Assembly (NCBI GenBank): GCA_009914615.1
Contig: WNDX01000029.1
Span: 1-36,284, forward strand
Origin: Herbaspirillum frisingense
Lineage (GTDB): Bacteria; Pseudomonadota; Gammaproteobacteria; Burkholderiales; Burkholderiaceae_D
Direction: 5' to 3'
DNA length: 36,284 nucleotides
The position numbers and the translations under genes are program-made. Positions 1-8,054 of this stretch are shown here, in pieces; within the stretch, counting starts at the first letter, position 1; each line of letters opens with the position of its first letter. Under the pieces are notes generated by a model. That model did not search any database and was not told where the DNA came from. It was given only the letters and a program-made list of their open reading frames with translations.

Positions 1-485
1 TCCCGCAGGTTTCTTTGCAAGATCGCCTCGCATTTTTTTGAGAGTACCAGCAGCGCCGCCGTCTCCGCCAGGGCCTTGTCCTTGCGCCGGACCTCGCGTT
101 CGAGTTCCTTGATGCGTCGCTGATCCTGTCTCGTCTGCGACGGGCTCGCGCGCGCCTCCTCGGGAGCGGCCAGCGCCTGCGTTGCGTTTGACTTCCACTG
201 CTGCAACTGCTGGGGATATACGCCGTTCTCACGACACCAGGCGCTGCGCGAGGCCTCATCCATTGCGGCGGTCGTGATCACCGCTTCGAGCCGCGCTGCG
301 GCCGTCCAGATCCGTTCCTTGGACGGCCTGGACAACGACTCCGAGCGCCAGCGCTCCAGCGTATCCACGCCAACTCCGATCTCCCGCGCCACCGCCTCTG
401 GCGATGCGCTCTCGGGCGGTAGCATGCGCGCTACCGCCCGGTCCTTGAATGCTTGTCCGTATCGAGCCAATTTGTTCTCTCTCAT
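1..485 (-). CDS. IS3-family transposase OrfA (partial, 3' end beyond window)
   Basis: The reading frame starts at the ATG at 485, five bases after an AGGGGG ribosome binding site, with N-terminus MRENKLARYGQAFKDRAVAR. It stays open to the window edge (161 codons). It shows a helix-turn-helix region (residues about 20-50, VGVDTLERWR), a second one near residues 75-95 (AWCRENGVYPQQLQQW) and a charged coiled-coil segment (about 115-140, RRIKELEREVRRKDKALAE) ending in LLVLSKK. This layout is typical of OrfA of one IS3 group. The run of seven A on the coding strand (12-18 on the window) at LSKK is the kind of slippery site used for OrfA-OrfB frameshifting. The protein binds the IS ends as part of the OrfAB transposase. 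Confidence 0.75.
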   Translation of the reverse strand, partial: MRENKLARYGQAFKDRAVARMLPPESASPEAVAREIGVGVDTLERWRSESLSRPSKERIWTAAARLEAVITTAAMDEASRSAWCRENGVYPQQLQQWKSNATQALAAPEEARASPSQTRQDQRRIKELEREVRRKDKALAETAALLVLSKKCEAILQRNLR

Positions 486-603
486 CGCGCCCCCTAACCA
501 AAGAAACGACGGGGTGGGGGCCAGCGCCTACGGCGCCGCCCGCCTCCATCAATTGACCAGAGCTAAAGACTCGGGTCCTATTGGGGCGACAAGTATTCTG
601 ACA
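1..603 (-). mobile_element. IS3-type insertion sequence, partial (5' end of the element)
   Basis: The stretch holds an OrfA transposase reading leftwards and about 118 bases of upstream IS sequence. Read on the minus strand, the outer end begins near 603 with TGTCAGAATACTTG followed by CGCCCCAATAGG, which resembles the TG-starting, CCCCAATAGG-containing ends of this IS3 group. The inner part, OrfB and the other end lie outside the window. The boundary at 603 is inferred from this end sequence and from the change to unrelated sequence with a terminator just beyond it; no target duplication can be checked. Confidence 0.55.
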
Positions 604-632
604 CGGGGGGCAGAGTCATGGCATTCAAATTT

Positions 633-662
633 AAGCCGGCCCTCACGGGTCGGCCGGCTTTT
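633..662 (+). terminator. Rho-independent terminator-like hairpin next to the IS3 end
   Basis: A perfect nine-base stem AAGCCGGCC / GGCCGGCTT (633-641 with 652-660) has a 10-base loop and runs into TT. A short open frame ends with TAA at 632-634 just before it, so it may be the tail of a gene that was interrupted by the IS. The gene itself cannot be identified. Confidence 0.5.
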
Positions 663-968
663 CCCCCCTCCGGACCTTCCGTCCATCCGCAGCATCCTTT
701 CCCAGCTTTTCAACGTACCGCCGCCTGACGCCGGCTTCGTCGTCTCCATCGCGTGCGCCGTCCGCATGCACATCGGGCCCGCCATCCAGGCTTGAGAAGA
801 TTTCACCCTCGCACCGCAACCCGCGACTGCTGTGCCTTGTACGCCCTATCGACGCTTCGGCCCAGCTTCCTCGCCAAGCACAGTTACCCGATGCCGTTCC
901 GAACACAGCGCGGCAAACCCGTCGCACATGCAGACAGCATTTGCCAAGGCCACTGCACGACCCTAGAA
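663..968. other. Intergenic stretch with no supported gene
   Basis: I see no reading frame here with a ribosome binding site and protein-like composition; the open frames are GC-rich by-products. It leads into the operator and promoter area of the NTF2-like/TetR operon. Confidence 0.5.
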
Positions 969-996
969 TGAATTTGTACCTTTTGGTACAAATTCA
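969..996. promoter_or_regulatory. 28-bp palindrome, probable TetR-family operator
   Basis: Two perfect 12-base arms, TGAATTTGTACC (969-980) and GGTACAAATTCA (985-996), are separated by TTTT. It lies 57 bases before the start of an operon whose second gene is a TetR-family regulator. Placement and symmetry fit an autoregulatory operator; the link to this regulator is inference. Confidence 0.7.
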
Positions 997-1053
997 AAAG
1001 CAAGCCCATCTCACCCTTCGCCGGCAAGGCCGGCAATGCACAGGAGCCCGTCC

Positions 1054-1533
1054 ATGAGCACACCCGCACAACGCCCGCCGCTGCCGCCCTTCACCCGCGA
1101 AACCGCGATCCAGAAGGTGCGCGCCGCCGAAGATGCGTGGAATTCCTGCGATCCGCAGCGCGTCTCGCTGGCTTATACCGAAGACAGTCGCTGGCGCAAC
1201 CGCGCCGATTTCGTCAACGGCCGCGCCGAGATCGTGGGCTTTCTCGCCCGCAAATGGGTGCGCGAACAGGAATACCGGCTGATCAAGGAAATCTGGGCCT
1301 ACGAAGACAACCGCATCGCGGTGCGCTTCGCCTATGAATGGCACGACGATTCCGGCAACTGGTTCCGCTCCTACGGCAACGAGAACTGGGAATTCGATGA
1401 GAATGGCCTGATGCGCACCCGCCATGCCTCGATCAACGATCTGCCGATCGCCGCCTCCGAACGCAAATTCCATTGGGACCGCTCGGCGCCGCGCCCGGCC
1501 GACCATCCCGGCCTGACCGAACTGGGCCTCTGA
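1054..1533 (+). CDS. NTF2-like protein, DUF1348 family
   Basis: A 159-residue protein that matches the DUF1348 / nuclear-transport-factor-2-like family in length and pattern: an N-terminal helix with [18 protein letters not shown], then SRWRNR and [16 protein letters not shown], then strands with [21 protein letters not shown]. The family has a cone-shaped alpha+beta fold with a pocket, often for small hydrophobic molecules; its reaction, if any, is not known to me. The start at 1054 is chosen because AGGAG sits seven bases upstream; an in-frame ATG at 1036 lies before that site. The stop overlaps the start of the TetR gene by one base (TGATG), so the two are translationally coupled and probably controlled by the palindrome at 969-996. 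Confidence 0.85.
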   Translation: MSTPAQRPPLPPFTRETAIQKVRAAEDAWNSCDPQRVSLAYTEDSRWRNRADFVNGRAEIVGFLARKWVREQEYRLIKEIWAYEDNRIAVRFAYEWHDDSGNWFRSYGNENWEFDENGLMRTRHASINDLPIAASERKFHWDRSAPRPADHPGLTELGL

Positions 1534-2111
1534 TGGCGGCAACGGCTTCGACCGGCAAGACCGCGGCCGAACGCGCCGCGCTGGTGCCGGTGCTGGCCGA
1601 GGTGTTCCGCGCGCACGGCTACGACGGCGCCAGCCTGGCGCGCATCACCGAAGGCACCGGCCTGGGCAAGGGTAGCCTCTACCACTATTTCCCGGCCGGC
1701 AAGGAAGAGATGGCCCAGGCCGTGCTCGCCCACATCGACCGCTGGTTCGAGCTCAACGTCTTCACGCCGCTGCGCGACGAGCCCGAGGCCGCGGCCGGCG
1801 TGGCGCGCATGTTTGACGAGTGCGGCAATTACTTCCTGTCGGGCCGCAAGGTGTGCATCGTCGGCGTGTTCGCGCTTTCTTCCACGCGCGACCGTTTCGC
1901 GCTGGCGGTAAAGAACTATTTCACCGCCTGGGCCGGCGCCCTGCACGGCGCCTTGCTGCGCACCGGCCATGCCGAACTGCCGGCGGCGGAGCTGGCCGAG
2001 GACATCGTCGGCGCCATCCAGGGCGCGCTGGTGCTGGCGCGCGCGGTGGACGACCCGGACGTCTTCATGCGCACGCTGGAGCGCCTGCGACGCCGCGCCT
2101 TGCGGCCGTAA
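1533..2111 (+). CDS. TetR/AcrR-family transcriptional regulator
   Basis: 192 residues. The N-terminal DNA-binding domain (about residues 12-60) shows the TetR helix-turn-helix GASLARITEGTGLGKGSLYHYF followed by KEEMAQAVL. The C-terminal ligand-binding half resembles the LmrA/YxaF-type regulators. Its ATG overlaps the stop of the NTF2-like gene (TGATG), so the two are one transcript. A regulator as second gene of its own operon with a palindrome upstream points to autorepression, relieved by an unknown small molecule. A longer in-frame start at 1473 would lie inside the upstream gene and is not favoured. Confidence 0.9.
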   Translation: MAATASTGKTAAERAALVPVLAEVFRAHGYDGASLARITEGTGLGKGSLYHYFPAGKEEMAQAVLAHIDRWFELNVFTPLRDEPEAAAGVARMFDECGNYFLSGRKVCIVGVFALSSTRDRFALAVKNYFTAWAGALHGALLRTGHAELPAAELAEDIVGAIQGALVLARAVDDPDVFMRTLERLRRRALRP

Positions 2112-2128
2112 ACCGCCGCTGCAACGAA

Positions 2129-2167
2129 AAACGCCGCCGCACCCGGGAAACCGGTGCGGCGGCGTTT
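2129..2167. terminator. Bidirectional terminator between convergent genes
   Basis: A perfect 15-base stem, AAACGCCGCCGCACC (2129-2143) with GGTGCGGCGGCGTTT (2153-2167), has A-rich and T-rich flanks on its two sides. It lies between the TetR operon and the convergent hydrolase gene and could end transcription from both. Confidence 0.85.
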
Positions 2168-2191
2168 GCCTGTGTGGAAGGTAGCCGGATC

Positions 2192-3343
2192 TCAGGCGCC
2201 GAGATCGGCCAGCGGATGCTCTTCCTTCTTCCAGGGATCGTCGAAGAAGACGTCCACCCATTCCGGTGTCGCATCGGCCAAGGTGGCCGGCTGCCATTGG
2301 GGCTTCTGGTCTTTCTCGATGATCAACGCGCGGATGCCTTCGACAAAATCGGGGCGCGCCGCGCAATGCAGCGACACCACGAACTCCAGCCGGAACACTT
2401 GCGCCAGCGACAGATGGCGCACCCGCTTTTGCAGGGCGTGACCCAGCCAGGCCGAGCCGGGCGACCCCGCGCGCAACGTGGCCGCGGCCTTCTGCAGCCA
2501 CGTGTCTTCGGTGTCCAGCGCGAGGATGCCTTCGACGATCTCGGGCAGCGTGGGCTTGCGGCACAGCGTTTCGATCTGGTCGAAATGGCTGATCAGGTTG
2601 GAGGCAGCGAATGCGGTGACGCCATCATTCAACGAAGCGGTCTGGGCGCCGGCCAGCACGCGATCCAGCAATTCGGCATCCTTGCCGTGGCCCCAGTCCT
2701 GCGCCAGCAGCGCATCGACCACCGATTGCTTGGACGCATGCGCGATGCGGTAGTCGGCCAGGCCGGCGAACACGGCGTCGGCGGCGTTGAGCTGGGCGCC
2801 CGTCAGCGCCAGGAATACGCCGGTCTTGCCCGGCATGCGCGCCAGGAACCAACTGCCGCCCACATCGGGATAGAGGCCGATGGTGATCTCCGGCATCGCC
2901 AGGCGCGACTTTTCGGTGACCACGCGGTGGCTGCAGCCGGCCATCAGGCCGATGCCGCCGCCCATGACGATGCCGTGGCCCCAGCACAGGATGGGCTTGC
3001 CGAAGGTGTGGATCAAATAGTCCAGGCGGTATTCGTGCTCGAAGAATTCGGCCGCGTAGCGGTTGCCACGGATGTCGCCGCGCTCGGGCGAGCCGTGGTG
3101 TTCGCGCATGGTGCGGTAGAGCTGCTGCAGGTCGCCGCCGGCGCAGAAGGCTTTCTCGCCTTGCGCCTGCAGGATCACCAGCGCCACGCCGGGGTCGGCC
3201 TGCCACTTGCGCAGCTGCGGCGTCAGCAGGTTCACCATGTCCAGCGAGATGGCGTTCAGGGTCTTTTCGGAAGCGAGCGTGGCAACGCCGATGCGGCAGC
3301 CGTTCTGCGCGGCCAATTCTTCAAACACAACCGGTTGGTTCAT
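2192..3343 (-). CDS. 3-hydroxyisobutyryl-CoA hydrolase (enoyl-CoA hydratase/isomerase family)
   Basis: 383 residues, the usual size for bacterial 3-hydroxyisobutyryl-CoA hydrolase and longer than ordinary enoyl-CoA hydratases. Crotonase motifs are present: the oxyanion-hole segment FCAGGD near residue 70, GHGIVMGGGIGLM near 117, and PEITIGLYPDVGGSWFLAR near 145, whose Glu and Asp are characteristic of this subgroup. The C-terminal part ends with the family-typical EEHPLADLG. The enzyme releases free 3-hydroxyisobutyrate from its CoA ester in valine breakdown, in the cytoplasm. The start at 3343 follows an AGGAG site by five bases; the 35 codons upstream in frame lack one. A generic enoyl-CoA hydratase/isomerase call is the fallback. 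Confidence 0.88.
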   Translation of the reverse strand: MNQPVVFEELAAQNGCRIGVATLASEKTLNAISLDMVNLLTPQLRKWQADPGVALVILQAQGEKAFCAGGDLQQLYRTMREHHGSPERGDIRGNRYAAEFFEHEYRLDYLIHTFGKPILCWGHGIVMGGGIGLMAGCSHRVVTEKSRLAMPEITIGLYPDVGGSWFLARMPGKTGVFLALTGAQLNAADAVFAGLADYRIAHASKQSVVDALLAQDWGHGKDAELLDRVLAGAQTASLNDGVTAFAASNLISHFDQIETLCRKPTLPEIVEGILALDTEDTWLQKAAATLRAGSPGSAWLGHALQKRVRHLSLAQVFRLEFVVSLHCAARPDFVEGIRALIIEKDQKPQWQPATLADATPEWVDVFFDDPWKKEEHPLADLGA

Positions 3344-3449
3344 GGGGCTCCTGGGGTGTCTCGTGCGAAACCCGCAGTCGCCCGCGGGCCGCAGTGTTGT
3401 TATGGCCGCATGCGCGCCGGCGTGGCGCCGGGCGCATGGGGAATTCAAT

Positions 3450-3779
3450 GAAGCAGGCCGGTAGGCCGGATTCTGTTACGGCGGTTGCCCGCTATGACAG
3501 CCATTCCTCTAGGCGCCGGATTACCCCGGCGCTCAAGCTTTCTACCCGCACGCTCCGCGAGCCACATCAACGCGTGCCTATTTGAAATTGCTCCGGGTGG
3601 AGGTTACCGCGTTTCACCGTAACTGAATACGCTCGTCTCTGTGGCCCTATTCCTCGCCTTATACCGGCTTGCACCGGCTTTCGGCGGACGGCCGTTAACC
3701 GTCACCCTGCTCTGTGGAGTCCGGACCTTCCTCCCGCCGCGTCCTTGCGGACACGGCCAGCGGCTGTCTGGCCTGCATC
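3450..3779 (-). ncRNA. rnpB: RNase P RNA, bacterial class A
   Basis: The catalytic RNA of RNase P, which trims the 5' leaders of tRNA precursors. On the minus strand the near-universal segment GAGGAAGGTCCGGACTCC (rc of about 3715-3732) is followed by ACAGAGCAGGGTG. Further on come CACCCGGAGCAA, CAAATAGG and, near the 3' end, GAGGAATGGCTGTC and ACAGAATCCGGC. The ends pair as P1: GATGCAGGCC (5', 3779-3770) with GGCCTGCTTC (3', 3459-3450). The length of about 330 nt fits a class A RNA. A TACAAT -10 box lies seven bases before the 5' end. The exact 3' end may extend a few bases further. Confidence 0.95.
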
Positions 3780-3786
3780 GGCCGCT

Positions 3787-3815
3787 ATTGTAGCGCAGCA
3801 CGGGCGCGCTTTCCC
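3787..3815 (-). promoter_or_regulatory. rnpB promoter
   Basis: TACAAT (minus strand, 3792-3787) is an almost perfect -10 box placed seven bases before the inferred 5' end of the RNase P RNA. The -35 region at a 17-base spacing is GGGAAA, a poor match, so only the -10 element is well supported. Confidence 0.6.
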
Positions 3816-4004
3816 GCACAAACCCCGCAAAACGGTTTTGCACGTGCGCACAAGGGCTGCCGGCGAGTAATTTCCCGCCGGGCGGAAAAGCACGCGTGAG
3901 ACTCAAGTCGCGCCCCGGCCGCGCCGCTCATCCTGCTACGACAACAAGAAACGCCGGCCCGCCGGCACGCCGAAGCGCTGCCGGACTTACAGGGAAAGGA
4001 CATC

Positions 4005-4387
4005 GTGCGTAAACGCCGGACACTCCGCCGACTGCTGGCCTTATGCCTGCCCGCGCTGGCGCAATCGGATGAACGCACCCTATTGATCGGCTCGCCGGCC
4101 CGCTCCCGGGCAGTTCCGGCAAGGTCGGCAAGAGCCAGCAGCACGCCGTCGAACTGGCGCTGCGGGAAACCAATGCGCGCGGCCTCAGGATCGACGGCCG
4201 CCGCGTCAGCCTCAAGCGGATGGCCGGCGACGACCGCGGCAATGCGCGCACCGCGACGCTGATCGCCGACTATCTGGTGCGCTCCCGCGTGGCCGCCGTG
4301 ATCGGCCACTGGAACGCCGCCACCACCATGTATGTGCTGAAGCAAGGCAAATGGACGCCGTTGCGCGGCTTCGGCGGCGGTCATTGA
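4005..4387 (+). pseudogene. Decayed ABC-transporter substrate-binding protein (LivK-like, Peripla_BP_6)
   Basis: The first frame starts at GTG 4005 after an AAAGGA site and encodes a signal-peptide-like start (basic RKRRTLRR, then LLALCLPALAQ) and ERTLLIG. The family pattern then continues in another frame as LAGPLPGSSGKVGKSQQHAV, NARGLRIDGRRVSLKRMAGD, IADYLVRSRVAAVIGHWNAA, and ends after VLKQGKWTPL at the TGA at 4385. So there is a frameshift near 4090-4100. The family normally has about 370 residues, and here the early GHWNAATT segment is joined almost directly to a C-terminus-like VLKQGKWTPL, which implies loss of some 250 codons. The product would have been a periplasmic receptor for branched-chain amino acids or similar ligands. 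No permease or ATPase genes lie nearby. Confidence 0.75.
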
Positions 4388-4576
4388 AAACGCCCGCCTG
4401 TCTATGCCGATTCGGCATGTGACACCCCTGCGCCTCTTCGTATAGTCTGCCGGCATGAGAAGGCGCGGTCCGCCCGCGCCGCCCGCATGCACAAAACGGG
4501 GGAAGCGCGCCGCATGCCGCGCCCCGGGCGGCCATCAGATCAGGCCGCCGTCCCCCGGCGAATTCGACAGTACACC

Positions 4577-5860
4577 ATGCATATCTGCGTATTGGGCGCC
4601 GGCGTGATCGGCGTGACCACCGCTTACCGCCTGCTGCAGGACGGCCACCAGGTCACCCTGATCGACGCGCGCGGCGAACCCGGCGCCGGCACCAGCCTGG
4701 GCAACGGCGCGCAGCTCAGTTATTCGTATGTGGCGCCGCTAGCCGATCCCTCGGTCTGGTCCAAGTGGGCCTACTACATGTTCAGCAGCGAATCGCCGCT
4801 GACCATCAAGCCCACGCTGGACCCGGCGCAGTACCGCTGGTTGATCCAATTCCTGCGCTGCTGCAACGCCGAGCGCGTGCGCCGCACCACCATCGACCTG
4901 TTGCAGCTGGCCTTCTTCAGCCGCGACCAGTTGAAGCAGTGGAACGCCGGGCTCGATCTGCAATTCGACTACCTTGCCTCCGGCAAGCTGGTGATGTTCA
5001 CCGATCCGGCCGGCCTGGAAGGCGCGCGCAAGCAGGTGCTATTCCAGGCGCAGTTCGGCTGCGAACAGCAGGTGCTGGACGCGGCCTCCTGCATCGCCAT
5101 CGAACCGGCGCTGGGCAGATCGCAGCGTGACTGGGCAGGCGGCGTCTATACGCCCAGCGAAGAAGCCGGCGATTGCCCGCAGTTCTGCCGCGCGCTGGTG
5201 AGGGCGATGCAGGCCGACGCCAATTTCCGCTTCCTCGGCAACGCGCGCGCCGATGCCGTGCGCAGCGAAGCCGGCGGCCTGCGCGCGGTGCAGGCCGGCG
5301 GCGAATGGATCGCGGCCGATCGCTTCGTGCTCTGCCTGGGGGCGGACAGCGTGGAATTCGCGCGCCGCGTCGGCCTGACGCTGCCGCTTTATCCCCTCAA
5401 GGGCTATAGCATCACCGTACCGCTGCAGGATGAAGCCAGCCGCGCCGCCGCGCCGCAGGTGTCCATCACCGACATCTCGCGCAAGATCGTCTATGCGCGC
5501 CTGGGCCAGCGCCTGCGCGTGGCCGGCCGCATCGAACTGGTGGGCCGCGACGACTGCATCCCGCAGCGCGCGGTGCAGGAGCTCAAACACGGCATGCGCG
5601 AACTCTTCCCCGGCTGCGCGCTGGGCGACGACGCCTCGCTGTCGCCCTGGCATGGCTTCCGCCCGGCCACGCCCAGCGGCGTGCCCATCGTCGGCCCCTC
5701 GCCGGTCGGCAATCTCTATCTCAACCTCGGCCAGGGCGCATTAGGCTGGACCCTGGCCTGCGGGAGCGCTGCGCTGCTGGCCGACCAGATCGCCGGTCGC
5801 AAAAGCCCGATCGACGACACCCCCTTCCGCTACGCCGCCCGGGATGGCCGGCGCGGCTGA
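4577..5860 (+). CDS. dadA: D-amino acid dehydrogenase (DadA-like FAD oxidoreductase)
   Basis: 427 residues, family length. The start MHICVLGAGVIGVTTAYRLL gives the FAD-binding GxGxxG motif at residues 7-12, followed by VTLID (the acidic end of the second strand). NGAQLSYSYVAPLADPS resembles the conserved DadA segment after the flavin site, and the C-terminal GNLYLNLGQGALGWTLACGS closes the FAD site as in the DAO family. DadA oxidises D-amino acids (notably D-alanine) to 2-oxo acids and passes electrons to the respiratory chain at the inner membrane. The start at 4577 matches the family N-terminus; the 30 codons upstream in frame are not protein-like. No alanine racemase gene is adjacent, so the exact substrate is open. 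Confidence 0.85.
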   Translation: MHICVLGAGVIGVTTAYRLLQDGHQVTLIDARGEPGAGTSLGNGAQLSYSYVAPLADPSVWSKWAYYMFSSESPLTIKPTLDPAQYRWLIQFLRCCNAERVRRTTIDLLQLAFFSRDQLKQWNAGLDLQFDYLASGKLVMFTDPAGLEGARKQVLFQAQFGCEQQVLDAASCIAIEPALGRSQRDWAGGVYTPSEEAGDCPQFCRALVRAMQADANFRFLGNARADAVRSEAGGLRAVQAGGEWIAADRFVLCLGADSVEFARRVGLTLPLYPLKGYSITVPLQDEASRAAAPQVSITDISRKIVYARLGQRLRVAGRIELVGRDDCIPQRAVQELKHGMRELFPGCALGDDASLSPWHGFRPATPSGVPIVGPSPVGNLYLNLGQGALGWTLACGSAALLADQIAGRKSPIDDTPFRYAARDGRRG

Positions 5861-5903
5861 AGAAGTTTCATGCTCCGCTGAGAAGCTTTCACCGCGCCGC
5901 GCA

Positions 5904-5932
5904 ATGGCGCGCCGTTGCTGGCGGCGCGCCAT
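5904..5932. terminator. Strong hairpin after the DadA-like gene
   Basis: A perfect 11-base stem, ATGGCGCGCCG (5904-5914) and CGGCGCGCCAT (5922-5932), has a seven-base loop. It has no T-run, so it may act as a weak terminator or as a transcript-end stabiliser. Confidence 0.5.
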
Positions 5933-6032
5933 GTTCATTCAGGCCGGCGCTCTGCACGGCCGGCGCGTTCCGACTACCATAGGTTGTCGCCGCCATCACG
6001 GCTGACCGGATAACAACCTTGGGAGACTGAAC

Positions 6033-6785
6033 ATGCGGGAAAACCGGCTGCGCACCCTGTTCGCGCAAAAGACCATGGCCTTGAGCGGCTGGGTGTCGAT
6101 GGGCAATTCGCTACTGGCCGAGGTGGTGGCCAATACAGGCTACGATGCGGTGACGGTCGATCTGCAGCACGGCCTGTTCTCGGTCGAATCGGCGGTGCCC
6201 ATGCTGCAAGCCATCTCCACCACGCAAGCGGTGCCGCTGGTGCGCTGTTCGGAGAACAGCCTGGGCGAAATCAACAAGCTGCTCGACGCCGGCGCCTACG
6301 GCGTGATCTGCCCGCTGATCAACACCGCGGCCGACGCCGAACGCTTCGTGCGCGCCTGCCACTACTCGCCGCGCGGCGGCCGCAGCTACGGCCCGGCGCG
6401 CGGCTTCATGTACGGCGGCGGCGACTATTTCACCCATGCCAACCGCACCATCCTGACGCTGGCCATGATCGAGACCAACGAGGGCTACGCCAACGCCGAA
6501 ACCATCCTGCAAGTGCCCAATCTGGACGGCATCTTCATCGGCCCCAGCGACCTCGCCATCGAGATGGGCCTGGCGCCGGACGCCTACGACAGCCAGCAAC
6601 TGAACGACGCCATCGGCTCGCTGGTGGCGCTGGCCAAGGGGCTGGGCAAGTATGTCGGCATCTTCGCCGGCACCATGGAGATGGCGCAGCGCATGAAGGA
6701 GTTCGGCATGGATCTGGTGGTGCCGGGCACCGACATCCAGCAGATCAAGGCCGAAGGCGGACGGCGCATCGCCGCCTTGCGTTGA
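6033..6785 (+). CDS. HpcH/HpaI-family aldolase
   Basis: 250 residues, the normal length of class II pyruvate aldolases of the HpcH/HpaI family, which cleave 4-hydroxy-2-oxo acids to pyruvate (or oxaloacetate-type acceptors) and an aldehyde with a divalent metal. Visible motifs: VDLQHG (catalytic His; Gln replaces the Glu often seen), VRCSEN (Arg for the oxo acid), IETNEG (metal Glu) and GPSDLA (metal Asp). A GGGAG site precedes the ATG. A terminator follows. The natural substrate cannot be read from context: neither homoprotocatechuate nor rhamnonate pathway genes are next to it. It is a single-gene unit, convergent with the aldo/keto reductase gene. Confidence 0.87.
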   Translation: MRENRLRTLFAQKTMALSGWVSMGNSLLAEVVANTGYDAVTVDLQHGLFSVESAVPMLQAISTTQAVPLVRCSENSLGEINKLLDAGAYGVICPLINTAADAERFVRACHYSPRGGRSYGPARGFMYGGGDYFTHANRTILTLAMIETNEGYANAETILQVPNLDGIFIGPSDLAIEMGLAPDAYDSQQLNDAIGSLVALAKGLGKYVGIFAGTMEMAQRMKEFGMDLVVPGTDIQQIKAEGGRRIAALR

Positions 6786-6834
6786 GGCGCAAACGCCCGG
6801 ACGCATCGATCACCGCGGACGCTCCTTGCGGCAA

Positions 6835-6868
6835 CAAAAAAGCCGCGGCATGTCACCGCGGCTTTTTC
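6835..6868. terminator. Bidirectional terminator
   Basis: The stem GCCGCGG (6842-6848) / CCGCGGC (6856-6862) is flanked by an A-run on the left and TTTTT on the right. It serves the aldolase on the plus strand and the aldo/keto reductase on the minus strand. Confidence 0.9.
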
Positions 6869-6905
6869 ATGCTGCAACGGCCGCCACGGCGACCATTCCT
6901 CGCGC

Positions 6906-7913
6906 TCAGGTCCGGACCACGCGGCCGAAGAACGGATAGTTGGGATCGTTGTAGCCATGCGTAGAGGCATGGCCCGGCGTCACCAGGCCATCCACCAGCG
7001 CCTCTTCCTCGGCGCTGATCTTCAGATCGGCCGCGTCGTAGTAATCCTCCATCTGCGCCAGCGTGCGCGGGCCGGCGATGACGCTGCTGATGGCCGAATT
7101 GGCCAGCACCCAGGCGGTGGCGAACTGACCCAGCTTGATCCCGCGCGCCTCGCAGTGCTGTTGCAGCTTCTGCGCGATCAGCAGCGACTCTTCGCGGAAT
7201 TCGGTTTCCATCATGCGCTTGTCGCCGCGACCGGCGCGGGTGTTCTCGGCCGGCTTCTGTCCCGGCTGGTACTTGCCGGTCAGCACGCCGCGCGCGATCG
7301 GGCTGTAAGGCACCACGCCCAGGCCGTAGTTGGCGCAGGCCGGCAGGATTTCAACTTCCGGCTGGCGGTTCAGCAGGTTGTAGTAGGGCTGGCACACCAA
7401 CGGCAGCGGCACGTTGTTCTTCTCGCACAGGCGCGCGATCTCGGCGATGCGCCAGCCGCGGAAGTTGGACACGCCGAAGCCGCGGATCTTGCCGGCGCGG
7501 ATCAGATCGCCCAGCGATTGCACCGCCTCTTCCAGGTTCTCGTCCTGGAAATCGCGGTGCATGTAGAGGATGTCGAGATAATCGGTCTCCAGGCGGCGCA
7601 GGATATTGTCGGTCTCGCGCAGGATCCAGCTGCGCGAATAGTGCGACTCGTTGGGCTCGCCGCTCATCGGGTTGCCCAGCTTGCTGGCCAGCACCCATTG
7701 GTGACGCTGGCCCTTCAGCAGCTTGCCGACGATCTCTTCCGACTTGCCCTTGGTGTACACATCCGCGGTGTCGATGAAATTGACGCCGTGTTCGCGCGCC
7801 GATGCGACGATGCGGCCGGATTCCTCGATGTCGGTCTGGTCGCCGAACATCATGGAACCCAGGCACAGTGCCGAAACCTTGAGATTGCTCTTGCCGAGGC
7901 GACGATAGTGCAT
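6906..7913 (-). CDS. Aldo/keto reductase
   Basis: 335 residues. The catalytic tetrad of the NADPH-dependent aldo/keto reductase superfamily is visible: Asp and Tyr in DTADVYTKG (about residues 49-57), Lys in LASKLG (about 80) and His in LYMHRDFQD (about 117). The C-terminal VIAGPRTLAQMEDYY binds the NADP phosphate in such enzymes. It reduces aldehydes or ketones in the cytoplasm; the substrate is unknown. The start at 7913 follows GGAG by five bases; the longer frame from 7985 lacks a site. The gene lies downstream of, and on the same strand as, an AraC-family regulator gene, which recalls the YqhC-type AraC regulator / aldehyde reductase pairing. Confidence 0.9.
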   Translation of the reverse strand: MHYRRLGKSNLKVSALCLGSMMFGDQTDIEESGRIVASAREHGVNFIDTADVYTKGKSEEIVGKLLKGQRHQWVLASKLGNPMSGEPNESHYSRSWILRETDNILRRLETDYLDILYMHRDFQDENLEEAVQSLGDLIRAGKIRGFGVSNFRGWRIAEIARLCEKNNVPLPLVCQPYYNLLNRQPEVEILPACANYGLGVVPYSPIARGVLTGKYQPGQKPAENTRAGRGDKRMMETEFREESLLIAQKLQQHCEARGIKLGQFATAWVLANSAISSVIAGPRTLAQMEDYYDAADLKISAEEEALVDGLVTPGHASTHGYNDPNYPFFGRVVRT

Positions 7914-7925
7914 GCTGTCTCCGTT

Positions 7926-7949
7926 GAAATGGATGAGAAATGGATGAGA
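7926..7949. repeat. Short tandem repeat in the leader of the aldo/keto reductase
   Basis: The 11-mer GAAATGGATGA occurs twice in direct succession (about 7926-7949, plus-strand reading) in the untranslated leader just upstream of the reductase start. Its function is not evident. Confidence 0.5.
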
Positions 7950-8054
7950 AAAGGACGACCCGCGCCATCGGCGCCGGCCATCCATGGAAAAAGGGTGAAG
8001 CGTGAATCTCGCGACAGGAATTCTAGCGCCGTGCGGCGCATCGCGCAGAAAGCC

